NCBI RefSeq assembly: GCF_042649825.1
Contig: NZ_JBHSAB010000010.1
Span: 1-64,000 of the forward strand
Direction of reading: 5' to 3'
DNA length: 64,000 nt
Source: Legionella_C dresdenensis
GTDB lineage: Bacteria > Pseudomonadota > Gammaproteobacteria > Legionellales > Legionellaceae
Shown here piece by piece: positions 44,115 to 53,545 of this stretch. The notes beneath the pieces were generated by a model, which saw only the letters and a list, made by a program, of their open reading frames with translations, was not told the DNA's origin and made no database searches. A program made the translations under genes and the position numbers. Positions within the stretch are counted from its first letter, which is position 1, and the number at the start of each line of letters is the position of its first letter.

Positions 44115-45555
44115 GTTTCCTGCGAATTCTTTGTAAAAATACACTCATGACCTGATGATAAAGCGATTCGCCTAAAATCTGATCTTCAACACCAAATTCA
44201 ATACTGGGATTATCATTGATTTCAATAACATAATGCTCATTGCCTCGGCTTTTGATATCAACGCCATACAAGCCATCACCAATCAGCCGGGTACTTTTTA
44301 GCGCTGTCTTGATAATCTCTTTTGGCACTTCGTGGATCGGGATGGTTTCATGTCGGCCTTCCCGGTCTTCTGTCGGCGCATCCCAATTATAAATCTGCCA
44401 GTGATTTTCAGCCATATAATAACGGCAGGCAAAAATGGGCTTATTGTCCAGAACGCCGATACGCCAATCATAGTCGGTTGGGATAAACGGTTGAATCAAC
44501 AGCAGTTCTGAAGCCTTAAAGAACTGCGGTAATATTTTCTGCAGCGCTTTCATATCTTCTATTTTGACTACGCCGTGTGAGAAAGCGCTGTCCGGCCTTT
44601 TCAGTACACAGGGGAATTCAATCGGTGGTAATTCCTTGTCGAATTTACTGATAAAACGGGTTTCAGGGGTTGGGATCTGGTGGCTGCGCAGCAATTCGCC
44701 CAGGTAGACTTTATTACTGCATTTGATAATGGACTGGGGATCATCAATAACAACCAGATTTTCCTGGAACGCCCGTCGGGATAAGCGATAGGTATAATGG
44801 TTAACTGCTGTTGTGGTACGGATAAACAGCGCATCATATTCAGCAATTGATTTACTGTCGTTTTTTTCGATCAAATCAACATTTAATCCCATCTCTTCCC
44901 CTGAATGAATAAAAAACTCCAGAGCTTTGCTGTCCGATGGCGCCTTGGGTTCGCTAGGATCAATTAAAATGGCCAGATCATGAAAGCGCTGTTTTTTGCG
45001 CCATTGGTGAAAGCGTTTTTTTGACAGATAACTTTCAGCAGATTCACGCATAAATTCAAGATGATGCTCTGGTACATCGCTAATCGCCAGCACTTGTAAT
45101 TGCTTAATTTGCCAATGCTTTTTCTTTTCCATGGTGAAGCGAATCATCGGCAAGGGGAAGACGTTGTGCAGTTTTTTTGCCAGATTGGCATGGCATTTAG
45201 CCATATTTTGACCAAAGTACAGACTAAAAATGAATTCGTCGCCTTTAATATTTTGCAGGCTATGTTGAATTTCGTCCTCAACTTCCTGAGAAACCAGCTT
45301 GGTCAGGCTGTTATTTAGCACGTCCTGAATACTATGAGCTGACGGAATCGCTTTATGATCCCTGGCATGGGCCAGTAATGAGACATAATAGCCAATGGTT
45401 TGGTGGTTATATGACTGGCAAAGGTTAATCACTCTTAAGGTATGGTTTTGGGTATATTCTTCATTGGTCAGGTAATCGGTAGCATGGATGATATCGGCCA
45501 GTGGACTCAAAAATTGCCAGCTTAGGGGATCGTCAGTAACGATAATTGTTTGCAT
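44101..45555 (-). CDS. RLAN-RimK-type ATP-grasp ligase
   Basis: A 484-residue protein with an N-terminal RLAN domain (about 1-190) and a C-terminal RimK-like ATP-grasp domain. ATP-grasp features: KVYLGELLRSHQIPTPET, FPCVLKRPDSAFSHGVVKI and VIEINDNPSIEFGVED with the metal-binding Glu and Asn. RimK-type enzymes add amino acids to a carboxylate using ATP. A strong AGGAGG is 7 bases before the ATG, inside the end of the peptidase gene. Substrate unknown; the operon suggests a peptide or small metabolite. Confidence 0.9.
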   Translation of the reverse strand: MQTIIVTDDPLSWQFLSPLADIIHATDYLTNEEYTQNHTLRVINLCQSYNHQTIGYYVSLLAHARDHKAIPSAHSIQDVLNNSLTKLVSQEVEDEIQHSLQNIKGDEFIFSLYFGQNMAKCHANLAKKLHNVFPLPMIRFTMEKKKHWQIKQLQVLAISDVPEHHLEFMRESAESYLSKKRFHQWRKKQRFHDLAILIDPSEPKAPSDSKALEFFIHSGEEMGLNVDLIEKNDSKSIAEYDALFIRTTTAVNHYTYRLSRRAFQENLVVIDDPQSIIKCSNKVYLGELLRSHQIPTPETRFISKFDKELPPIEFPCVLKRPDSAFSHGVVKIEDMKALQKILPQFFKASELLLIQPFIPTDYDWRIGVLDNKPIFACRYYMAENHWQIYNWDAPTEDREGRHETIPIHEVPKEIIKTALKSTRLIGDGLYGVDIKSRGNEHYVIEINDNPSIEFGVEDQILGESLYHQVMSVFLQRIRRKHGYV

Positions 45556-45558
45556 GCA

Positions 45559-46272
45559 TTATCCTCCTGGTTGAATGATTAGCAAATTAGCGTCATAAGT
45601 CAGTACGCCCAGCATAATGGCATTAATCAGGCGGGCGCTGCTTACGGTATAACGATTATTATGTGATAATGGATTCTCGCGATGCGGATCGGCCACAACA
45701 ATCAGGCGGTTTTGCTCATCATAGCCGCATAACACCACAAAATGGCCGCACGGTGTTCCCCGGATATCATCATACATGGCTACGCCTTCAGGAGTAAAAA
45801 CTTCCCGCGGGCTGCGATAGAGATAGGTAGCGCTCAATCCGGTCAGAATTGGAATGTTCTGGCTGAAATATTCTTTCAGTAATTTGACGCTTAACGTGCG
45901 GAAACAAATTTCACCGCCCGCTTCGACATAATTATAATAAGCTTTACTTGCCTGCAACATACTTTTAGTACGTTTATATTTCATTTGCGCTCTCAGTTTG
46001 CGCATGATTGTTTCCGGGCAGCCAATGCCTTTATCAAACCAGGACGGATCGAAAATGCTCAGGTTATTGACATACAACGTGGTTCTGAAGCCCTGTTGTA
46101 ACGCATGTTTTCCCAGCATTGAAGCTAATGTACCGCCAGATAGCGAGCGTTCGACATTCCTGATTAAATGTTCAAGCGGGATATCGTGACCATAATAGCG
46201 ATAGATGGCATGAAGACTTGTCGGTCCGCAGCTTTCATCATCCGGTTGAGTGTTGATTTCCAAATCAATCAT
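45559..46272 (-). CDS. C39-like cysteine peptidase
   Basis: A 237-residue papain-like protein. The catalytic Cys is C15 in QPDDESCGPTSLHAIYRYYG, the His lies in TPCGHFVVLCGYD and the Asp in VVADPHREN, the same order as in C39 bacteriocin-processing peptidases but with no transporter fused. No signal peptide. First gene of the operon, 3 bp before the ATP-grasp gene. It may release or trim the amide-linked product or its carrier peptide. Confidence 0.88.
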   Translation of the reverse strand: MIDLEINTQPDDESCGPTSLHAIYRYYGHDIPLEHLIRNVERSLSGGTLASMLGKHALQQGFRTTLYVNNLSIFDPSWFDKGIGCPETIMRKLRAQMKYKRTKSMLQASKAYYNYVEAGGEICFRTLSVKLLKEYFSQNIPILTGLSATYLYRSPREVFTPEGVAMYDDIRGTPCGHFVVLCGYDEQNRLIVVADPHRENPLSHNNRYTVSSARLINAIMLGVLTYDANLLIIQPGG

Positions 46273-46441
46273 AGACTGTAGTCATGTTAATGTCTGTTTT
46301 TAACCTTAGATCCGAACCCGAGGCTTGTCAATCAATGTAATACTCAAAACAGCCATAAGCTGTAAAGCTCATCAGCAAGCGGCATTTTGTTGAACTATAC
46401 TTCAAATTAAAGGGCCATCGATAAAACCAGAGGAAAGATAC

Positions 46442-49400
46442 GTGCCAGTTAATCAAGTCAGAGCCAGAATGCATCTGATTACACGTAGTTGCGTGTTCAT
46501 CGCATATTCATTAGGCGTGCTTGCAGTTATTGGCTGGGTTTCAGATAAACCAGTGCTGGTACAGGTTAAGCCGGAGTGGGTGCCCATCCAACTGGCCACT
46601 ATTATTTGCGTCATGTTTACTGCGGTATCTGTTTTGCTTCTGACTGTTAAGCCGCGCTATTCTTTTTATTTCTGCCTGCCGCCGCTTACTATTGGTTTAC
46701 TTACGTTGGGTGAGTATGTTCTGGGGGTGGATTTGGGAATAGATCATCTACTTTATAACAATCAAATCGAGAGCGCCAATTTATACCCCGGACGAATGGC
46801 GCCGAATACCGCACTTTGTATTATTTTGCTTAATAGCGCTATTTTTTTGCATATAAAATCGCAATCGAAGTTTTCGAAATTTGTGCAATTTACGCAGGCA
46901 ACACTGGTGTTTTGTTTTTCTTTATCCGCATTGGGCGGCTATCTGTTCGGTATCCAGGTAGCATATAGCTGGCCGGGTCTTGTTGCAATGGCATTTTGTA
47001 CGGCAGTTATGTTCATACTTCTGAGTGTGGCTTTTATATATTATTTGTATAGCCGTTACAGTAGCTTTTATAGCGAATACAGTATTTTTCAAACCATGCT
47101 GATTACGGTCGGCGGCACCATGTTTTTTATTTTGTTATGGCAGGCTTTTCTGGCGAACTCTCATTGGAAGACTTATAAAAAAATAGCAAATGATGTACAG
47201 GCGTTAATTCATCAGATTGATTATGGTCTTTATAACAAATACCAGTTTGTTCAGCGTTTTTTTGCTCGTTCCAACAATTTTAATTTTGATAATCGCTATA
47301 TCAAGGCGGATGCCAGGCTCTATTTGCAGGATACGCCAAGCCTGTCTTTATTGCAGTGGCAGTACGGTAATCGGATTTTTCAGCTGACTAATGATGGTTT
47401 TCGTCAGCCTGAACCAGCACAGGTTATTAAGTGCTCTCAGGATGTGGTTACCAAAACCAATTCATCGTTTGTCGCTAACAGCTATACACACTGGCAACCT
47501 TATCTTTGTTTTACCGCAAAGCAAAACAAGGATAGCCTTGCGCTATTTGATATTCAGGCGGTTCTGCGATACGCATTAAGCAAATCACCGCTTAATGACG
47601 CTGCGCTCTATATCAAATATGATCAGATGACTATTTTCAGCCAGAGCAATGGCGATATGCAACAGCGGCCTGAGCTATGGGCATATAAACAGGAGTTTAA
47701 GCTTGAGTTTCTTGGTATTCCTTTGTTTATAAAGGTATGGCCGTCAAGAGCTTATATTTTAAGCGATACGCCATGGCTTCCAACGGTCAGTATTGTTCTG
47801 GGGCTAATGATTACTTTTTTACTGGCCTTTGTTAATCACTTGAAACAGCAGATAGCAAAGGACAATTCTTTATTACTATCTTCGATAACCAGTAAAAATA
47901 ACAAATTGGTCGAAATGGAAAATAAATTTAAATGGGTCTATGAAGGCGCGCCAGATATGTATTTATTTGTTGCAATCGATAAACGGATTATGGAGTGCAA
48001 CGATACCTATATTGAAAATATGGGGTTTAAAAGTAAGGGCGATGTGTTGGGACGCGATGTGTTTGATGTCATGGCCATGCAAAATAAAGTTCTCGAACAA
48101 AGCATCAAAGACCAGCTGGCAGAGTCATCCTTTATTAATAATATTGAGCTGAACCTGATTAACGAGAACAACGATATCCGGCAACTTACGCTAAAAATAA
48201 GCCCTTTTATCGATCATAAACAGCAGTTAATCGGGTATTTGTTCAGTTTCCGGGATATTGCCCAGCTTAAAGCACTGGAAGGAAAGCTTATGGCCCGGGA
48301 ATACAGTGAAAATCTGTTCCGGGAAAATCAGGCGCTATATGATTTGATTCTCGATAAAACGACCGATGGCTGGTGGGATGTGAATATCGAAACCCGGGCA
48401 TGTCGGATATCGCCAAAACTTTACCACTCCCTGGGATATGAGTCTGGCAGTTTCCCGCCCACGATTAATTTTTTTAAAGAACATGCTTTGCCGGAAGATT
48501 ATAACGCTATGGATGCCAATTTACTGAACCATTTAAATACCCAGGGCAAGTCGGCATTTACTCAGGAAATGCGCTATCGTCATCGTAATGGTTCCATCTG
48601 TTGGATACTGTGCCGCGGGCAGGGCATTTTGGATCCCGACGGTAAAATCAGGCGTATTGTCGGTACTCATCTTGATATTACGCCATTAAAGAAAACCCAG
48701 GCTGAGTTATCGCGAAAAATACGTGAGCTAAACCTGATTTATAATACCACAACCGTGATTTCTTCCGCCGGCGATCTGAGCGGCGCTTATAAGGACTGCC
48801 TGAAAGCAATAGGGCAGGCAATGCAATTTGATATTGGTTTTGTTTATCGTTATAACCCGGAAAACGATCTGCTTGAAATCGATGGGGTGTGGCAAAATGG
48901 CAATACTACTCACGAATTAATCCCGGTAGAAAGACGGACAATCGCAACTGGACAGGGAATAGCCGGCCAGTGCTGGCAAGATAAAAAACTGTTGATGTTG
49001 AATGGCGAACAATTCAAGTCGCTTTATAATGATCCATTTTTCGAGAAATACCAGTTTAATGAGGCGCTTGCTTTTCCCATTATGCTGAACAATGGTGTTG
49101 AGGCAGTTTTTGAATTCTTTGCCTGTACGGCGCTAAAATTTACCCCTGAGCCTAGTCTGTTTGAATTACTGGCAACACAAATCAGTTCCGCTGTCGAGCG
49201 CAGAAAATCACATTATCAATTACAGCAACAGGCCCTATATGATGATTTAACCAAATTGCCTAACCGCAGGGCTTGCATTGAGACGTTGGAGATGACGATC
49301 CGTAATGCAAAACAGAATAATACGCGGGTAGGGTTAATGTTCCTGGATCTGGATGGCTTTAAGGAAGTGAATGATCATTTCGGTCATCAGGTTGGTGATT

Positions 49401-49723
49401 TGTTGTTAATTGAAGTCAGCAAGCAATTCAGAAAGGCAATTCGTGCACAAGATTATCTGGCCCGGCTTGGCGGAGATGAGTTCCTGATTGTTATTAACGA
49501 TATCCCTGACACTAGCTTATTGACTTTAATTGCCAATCGATTGTTAAAATCCTTAAATAAACCGTTGCTTCTTGAAAATAAAATAGTCAAAGTTTCTGTC
49601 AGTATTGGCATCGCAACCTTCCCTGATGCCGGTAATACAGTAGCTGCGCTGTTAAAACAGGCCGATAAGGCTATGTATCAGGTAAAACAGGGCGGCAAAA
49701 ACAGCTTCCACGCTGGCTCGTAG
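46442..49723 (+). CDS. Membrane sensor diguanylate cyclase (PAS-PAS-GAF-GGDEF)
   Basis: A 1093-residue sensor enzyme making cyclic di-GMP. The N-terminus holds about seven to eight membrane helices (to about 240), then a periplasmic sensing part to about 445, a last helix (WLPTVSIVLGLMITFLLAFV), PAS domains (about 490-610 and 640-770), GAF (about 785-940) and GGDEF (about 950-1090). The active site RLGGDEF is intact, with an RxxD inhibitory site (RAQD) five residues ahead. No EAL domain. GTG start with AGAGGAAAG upstream. Signal unknown. A separate transcription unit. Confidence 0.92.
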   Translation: MPVNQVRARMHLITRSCVFIAYSLGVLAVIGWVSDKPVLVQVKPEWVPIQLATIICVMFTAVSVLLLTVKPRYSFYFCLPPLTIGLLTLGEYVLGVDLGIDHLLYNNQIESANLYPGRMAPNTALCIILLNSAIFLHIKSQSKFSKFVQFTQATLVFCFSLSALGGYLFGIQVAYSWPGLVAMAFCTAVMFILLSVAFIYYLYSRYSSFYSEYSIFQTMLITVGGTMFFILLWQAFLANSHWKTYKKIANDVQALIHQIDYGLYNKYQFVQRFFARSNNFNFDNRYIKADARLYLQDTPSLSLLQWQYGNRIFQLTNDGFRQPEPAQVIKCSQDVVTKTNSSFVANSYTHWQPYLCFTAKQNKDSLALFDIQAVLRYALSKSPLNDAALYIKYDQMTIFSQSNGDMQQRPELWAYKQEFKLEFLGIPLFIKVWPSRAYILSDTPWLPTVSIVLGLMITFLLAFVNHLKQQIAKDNSLLLSSITSKNNKLVEMENKFKWVYEGAPDMYLFVAIDKRIMECNDTYIENMGFKSKGDVLGRDVFDVMAMQNKVLEQSIKDQLAESSFINNIELNLINENNDIRQLTLKISPFIDHKQQLIGYLFSFRDIAQLKALEGKLMAREYSENLFRENQALYDLILDKTTDGWWDVNIETRACRISPKLYHSLGYESGSFPPTINFFKEHALPEDYNAMDANLLNHLNTQGKSAFTQEMRYRHRNGSICWILCRGQGILDPDGKIRRIVGTHLDITPLKKTQAELSRKIRELNLIYNTTTVISSAGDLSGAYKDCLKAIGQAMQFDIGFVYRYNPENDLLEIDGVWQNGNTTHELIPVERRTIATGQGIAGQCWQDKKLLMLNGEQFKSLYNDPFFEKYQFNEALAFPIMLNNGVEAVFEFFACTALKFTPEPSLFELLATQISSAVERRKSHYQLQQQALYDDLTKLPNRRACIETLEMTIRNAKQNNTRVGLMFLDLDGFKEVNDHFGHQVGDLLLIEVSKQFRKAIRAQDYLARLGGDEFLIVINDIPDTSLLTLIANRLLKSLNKPLLLENKIVKVSVSIGIATFPDAGNTVAALLKQADKAMYQVKQGGKNSFHAGS

Positions 49724-49734
49724 GCTTTAAAGCC
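49723..49734. repeat. Dispersed palindrome GGCTTTAAAGCC
   Basis: A perfect 12-bp palindrome at the stop of the cyclase gene, followed by CAACAAAAC. It matches the core of the copies at 16684 and 54024. Confidence 0.55.
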
Positions 49735-49805
49735 CAACAAAACTCTGTTCAATGCATGCTTTAGTATAATACAATATATCCAAAATAAATTTAATTTGGC
49801 TAATT

Positions 49806-51305
49806 GTGGAATTTATTTATACCACCGATTTTATTATTCTCGAGGAAAGTATCCAGGGCACCGGTGCATCGTACAGGCATAAAATGTCGTGTGGGATAAT
49901 ACGAGGACAATCAAAAGTCTGGGTTCGTAAAGAGGTTGTAACGCCGCAGAAAGCCAGAAAAGAACGTTTGGCGCAAGAATTTTTTCGCCTGATTATTCCA
50001 CATCAGCCTGAAACCCGCATTGCTGTAAGCCCGCAAAATATTTATTATATTTTATCCGAACAAATCAACGGTTATAAAAATTTACCCGAAACTATCGAAG
50101 ACGATTTCCTCCATGGCAGAATTACAGGTCTGGGGCAAGCATTGCTGGTTGCCATGTTTGCGGAGGAAGCGGATCTTAAAAATGGCAATATCGGTATTGA
50201 TGAGCAAGGAAGGGTAATCAAAATAGACGGCGACTGGTGTTTCTCGAGTCTTACTCAAACATTTAGCAACCGTAATTTTACCTTAACGCCTGTACGGATT
50301 GCCAAATTGCCCGATCCTTCTCACTATCCAGTCAATCATTGGCTGGATTTTGTCGTCAAGCAAGAGAGAGAAGAAAGCGAGCATTTCAGCTCCAGGCTGA
50401 GCAAATCAACGTTATTTCGTGCCGAGATAAATGAAGCCATGCTCAAGATTTGTTTAATCCCTGACGGCTATCTGGCGTGTTTTGTTGATGCCTATATGCC
50501 GGATGACCGTCGGTTTTTCAATTTATTGCGCAATCATCGTAACCAGCTAATAAATTGCGCCCTGGCTGATTCTTCTTTTCAAAATTATTTGAAATCAATT
50601 GACGCGGAACTTACGGTTCATGCGTTTCTGGCAGAGATGAAGTCCTTTAAGGCTGGCGATAAACAAATCCTTGCAAGCAAATTTGAACAACAATTTGAAC
50701 AGGAGTTTAAGGGCATGCTAAACCCGTTTCAACATTTGAAACAACGATGTGGATATATGGGTTGCAAAGAGGTTTCAGATTGTCTTACTCTGTTGCGGGC
50801 CATCCGCAAACAGGCTGTAGGCAACGCGGATAAACTGATAAGCGATTTTTATCAGCAACATTACCAACTGGTGATAAAGAACGCCAATGACAGAGGAAAG
50901 ATAGCAGAAATTCACACTCTGCTAACCCGGGTCTATGCGTCTGTCAGTTCATCAGAGGTATTGGCCGTTCGAAAAACGGCGAAAGCCATGCATGGCAGTG
51001 CGAATTTCTTTAGTGTGGGCAAAAAACGCAAGGCAAATAACATTGAAAAGGCCCTGCAGAATACGTCTCTGCTGGAGCGAGGCAATATTATATCTACTAA
51101 CAGGCTCAACAAAGTTCAAGAGGCGCTGGCTTCCCATCGCCATTGGGGCAGATCAACGTTATATAAGAGCAACAAACAGCTTATTTTCAATCAGGCAGCC
51201 CATTCTTATCAAGTGCTCAAACAGGTTTGGCGCTCCGAAACTTGCACTGGGGCGCAAAATGATAAAATTAATGTGTCTAATTGTTTGCCATTGTGCCAAT
51301 CCTAA
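49806..51305 (+). CDS. Kinase-fold protein, effector candidate
   Basis: A 499-residue soluble protein. The first 150 residues carry kinase-like landmarks: a lysine in VWVRKEVV (K42), a Glu-bearing helix (RKERLAQEFF), D123 and N128 in EADLKNGNIGID (DxxxxN as in the catalytic loop), and IKIDGDWCF with D141 and D143 as metal ligands. This resembles phosphoinositide- or HipA-type kinases, and kinase-fold Legionella effectors exist. Residues 160-499 are helical and unrecognised. No signal peptide. GTG/ATG choice is clear (ATG 49806). Effector status is inferred. Confidence 0.6.
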   Translation: MEFIYTTDFIILEESIQGTGASYRHKMSCGIIRGQSKVWVRKEVVTPQKARKERLAQEFFRLIIPHQPETRIAVSPQNIYYILSEQINGYKNLPETIEDDFLHGRITGLGQALLVAMFAEEADLKNGNIGIDEQGRVIKIDGDWCFSSLTQTFSNRNFTLTPVRIAKLPDPSHYPVNHWLDFVVKQEREESEHFSSRLSKSTLFRAEINEAMLKICLIPDGYLACFVDAYMPDDRRFFNLLRNHRNQLINCALADSSFQNYLKSIDAELTVHAFLAEMKSFKAGDKQILASKFEQQFEQEFKGMLNPFQHLKQRCGYMGCKEVSDCLTLLRAIRKQAVGNADKLISDFYQQHYQLVIKNANDRGKIAEIHTLLTRVYASVSSSEVLAVRKTAKAMHGSANFFSVGKKRKANNIEKALQNTSLLERGNIISTNRLNKVQEALASHRHWGRSTLYKSNKQLIFNQAAHSYQVLKQVWRSETCTGAQNDKINVSNCLPLCQS

Positions 51306-51331
51306 AATTCGGCGGCAGAGATATATCTGAT

Positions 51332-52267
51332 CTACAGGGTATATTCTTTAGGATCAAGGCCAATTTCATTCTGAATTTTTTCTACTTTATGTTGTGTTGA
51401 CGTATGGTTAAAGAAAAGAAAATTTTCGGTTAGCGCATAATTAATCAGATTAGCTATACCGCCAGTCAACAACAAAGAGCATAGATTGCTAATCATTCGT
51501 TTCCAGCCCCGATGAATGGCAAAATCTTTGTCATGCCTGTGCAAGTCTTGAAGAAGTTGCAACTTAAACTGTAAAATATCAACTTGTTTTTTTAAGTCAT
51601 TGGCCTGTGGTTCATTATCCGCTGGTTGCACTTGCACCTTTTTTAATAAATCTTTGGCAATGTTAATAGCGCACTCGCTTTTCGTTCGTGATATTTTATC
51701 AGGAGCATATTTTACTTTTTGTTTTAGTTTTTCACCATACCGCTCTAGTTCATTTATCTGCCTTATTAGTTGTGTTTTAAGTTTATTATCCCAAAGCAGT
51801 AACGTTTTACTTAAATCGGCTTTTTGTAAACTTTCAATCAATGCTTGATAAAAACTCTCATCAGCTGACTGAAGAAGTTCATTAAGCATATGAAGGAAAA
51901 AGTTAAGGTCACCTAGCAGTAAGGCTTCGATATTTGATCGTACTTCACAAACTCGACCTTGGTCGACGTGCGTTACAGACCATAGGTCGTCGTCATATTT
52001 ACTGATTATACGATAAATAAAATCAGTCTGAAGCAATGCTTTAAACTCTTCGACGTCTCTAGCTTTTATCGCGTTATTAAGCTGTTGTTTTAAAAAACTG
52101 ATATTCGAAAGTTGTACCCCTTTTATAAAACCTTCAGGAGCAGTAGAGATACTATGATTATATTCATCAATAACCTTAACTTGACCACATTGATTGTAGT
52201 AGTGGCAATTGTCATAATGATTAACCAGCCCAATATAAGTAGCTTTACGCTTTATTTGACGGGTCAT
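51332..52267 (-). CDS. Hypothetical protein with C-terminal membrane module
   Basis: A 311-residue helical protein, unknown function. Residues about 50-230 form amphipathic and coiled-coil-like helices (ELERYGEKLKQKVKYAPD). The C-terminal end (SNLCSLLLTGGIANLINYAL, then ENFLFFNHTS and a charged tail) matches in order and motif the end of the protein at 24313-25707. The Met at 52267 (MTRQIKRKATYIGL) is taken as start; a TTG at 52324 is the other option. Neither has a clear ribosome binding site. Effector candidate by analogy. Confidence 0.55.
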   Translation of the reverse strand: MTRQIKRKATYIGLVNHYDNCHYYNQCGQVKVIDEYNHSISTAPEGFIKGVQLSNISFLKQQLNNAIKARDVEEFKALLQTDFIYRIISKYDDDLWSVTHVDQGRVCEVRSNIEALLLGDLNFFLHMLNELLQSADESFYQALIESLQKADLSKTLLLWDNKLKTQLIRQINELERYGEKLKQKVKYAPDKISRTKSECAINIAKDLLKKVQVQPADNEPQANDLKKQVDILQFKLQLLQDLHRHDKDFAIHRGWKRMISNLCSLLLTGGIANLINYALTENFLFFNHTSTQHKVEKIQNEIGLDPKEYTL

Positions 52268-52432
52268 AATAAATGCTTTTTTCACATCATACACAGTTGA
52301 GATAATTTTAAGCGAAATGAGCAAATAAGTCTATCTCGCTAATATCGGAATTGCATCAAAAAATGTTACCGAAAGGCCCAAGTTCCGGAGCGCTAGGCCA
52401 AACAACAGTTTCAACCTGCAACAAATACGTAG

Positions 52433-52452
52433 GTTGGGTCGTTTGACCCAAC
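52433..52452. repeat. Dispersed palindrome GTTGGGTC/GACCCAAC
   Basis: GTTGGGTC, GTTT, GACCCAAC just after the stop of the DUF4442 gene (minus strand). Perfect 8-bp arms. Confidence 0.75.
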
Positions 52453-52459
52453 AAAAGCC

Positions 52460-52930
52460 CTACAGCACCTTGATTGACAATTCGAGTTCAAATTCTGCAA
52501 CAAGTTCGGGGTTTTTAAGATAATTGATATAGGCATTCACCTTAATCATTCTATTGACCCGGCTATTGCCGGCTTTTGATTCATCCAGCATTTCCTTAAC
52601 TTGCTCACCCATCTCGCTGATAAAGTATACATCAGACTCAGGGCGCTTTAGAAACTGGGCGCGAAAGGATTTAAACGCCAGTGAGATTTTTACTTTTTCC
52701 TGTTCGGCATGGTAAAAGCCATGAAAACCACAGGCGAGATCAGCGCCAACAGCCAGAGCGCCGAAATACATGGTGTTAAAATGATTTTTGCTACGCTGGT
52801 TTAACGGCAACATAATCACGATCTTCCGAGAGTCCAGGCTAATCAGCTTAGGCTTCAAATGGCCGATCAGCGGCACTTTAAAATGTCCGAAATACCAAAG
52901 AAAAAACTTAAACCGCGTGATTAATTTCAT
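52460..52930 (-). CDS. DUF4442 hotdog-fold protein
   Basis: A 156-residue protein that matches the DUF4442 / YiiD C-terminal type of the hotdog thioesterase superfamily: RSKNHFNTMYFGALAVGADLACGFHGF holds the central helix and VKISLAFKSFRAQFLKRPESDVYF the strands. Catalysis is not shown for the family; it may be an acyl-CoA thioesterase. The ATG overlaps the BON gene stop by 4 bases, so the two are co-translated. Confidence 0.75.
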   Translation of the reverse strand: MKLITRFKFFLWYFGHFKVPLIGHLKPKLISLDSRKIVIMLPLNQRSKNHFNTMYFGALAVGADLACGFHGFYHAEQEKVKISLAFKSFRAQFLKRPESDVYFISEMGEQVKEMLDESKAGNSRVNRMIKVNAYINYLKNPELVAEFELELSIKVL

Positions 52931-53484
52931 TGCTCGTCCCTGTTTACTTTCAAGTGAGAAATAATTTTTTTAACGCCTTTAATCGCACTGACTCTTTTAA
53001 TAATAGCACCAACTGATTTCTCTTTCTTGACTTCGCCGGTGAGGGTTACCGTTCCATTATCCGTGCTGGCGTTAATGCCCACTAATGGAATCGATTCATC
53101 ATCAAACACTTTTGCTTTCAAAATAGTCGCTTCAACCTTGGCGGTAATATAGGCATCAGTAAACCGTGTGTTTACCTGTTTAATCATTAGTTCTTCTGCA
53201 TCTACCGTTTTGACGCCTTTGGTTGTTTTGGCAATGGTCAGAGCATCAACAAACGCTTGTCGGTCTTTCACATAACCGCTTAAGGTGACGACGCCATCCT
53301 GGGTCGATACCGAGATCTTGAGTGGATTCAGACCACGATTTTTAGCAAATTTAGCGGTAATTTTGGTCGTGATCACCGAATCGCTGATCGATTTTTCAAT
53401 GTCGGAAATATGATTTTCCGCCCGCACAGCAGTAATCGGTGCTATAAGAACGATACTCAGGATAAGTGATAAAAAGATGCGCAT
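52927..53484 (-). CDS. Periplasmic BON-domain protein
   Basis: A 185-residue exported protein with signal peptide (MRIFLSLILSIVLIAPITAVRA) and two BON domains, about 30-100 (ITTKITAKFAKNRGLNPLKISV, VVTLSGYV) and 108-180 (ITAKVEATILKAKVF, TVTLTGEV). OsmY and similar proteins of this kind bind membranes and respond to envelope stress. It overlaps the DUF4442 gene. Confidence 0.88.
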   Translation of the reverse strand: MRIFLSLILSIVLIAPITAVRAENHISDIEKSISDSVITTKITAKFAKNRGLNPLKISVSTQDGVVTLSGYVKDRQAFVDALTIAKTTKGVKTVDAEELMIKQVNTRFTDAYITAKVEATILKAKVFDDESIPLVGINASTDNGTVTLTGEVKKEKSVGAIIKRVSAIKGVKKIISHLKVNRDEQ

Positions 53485-53545
53485 GTGAGTGGGTCTGTCA
53501 ATAGCGGTAGAGAAAGTATATCACTTTTACCACAAGCTATACAGT

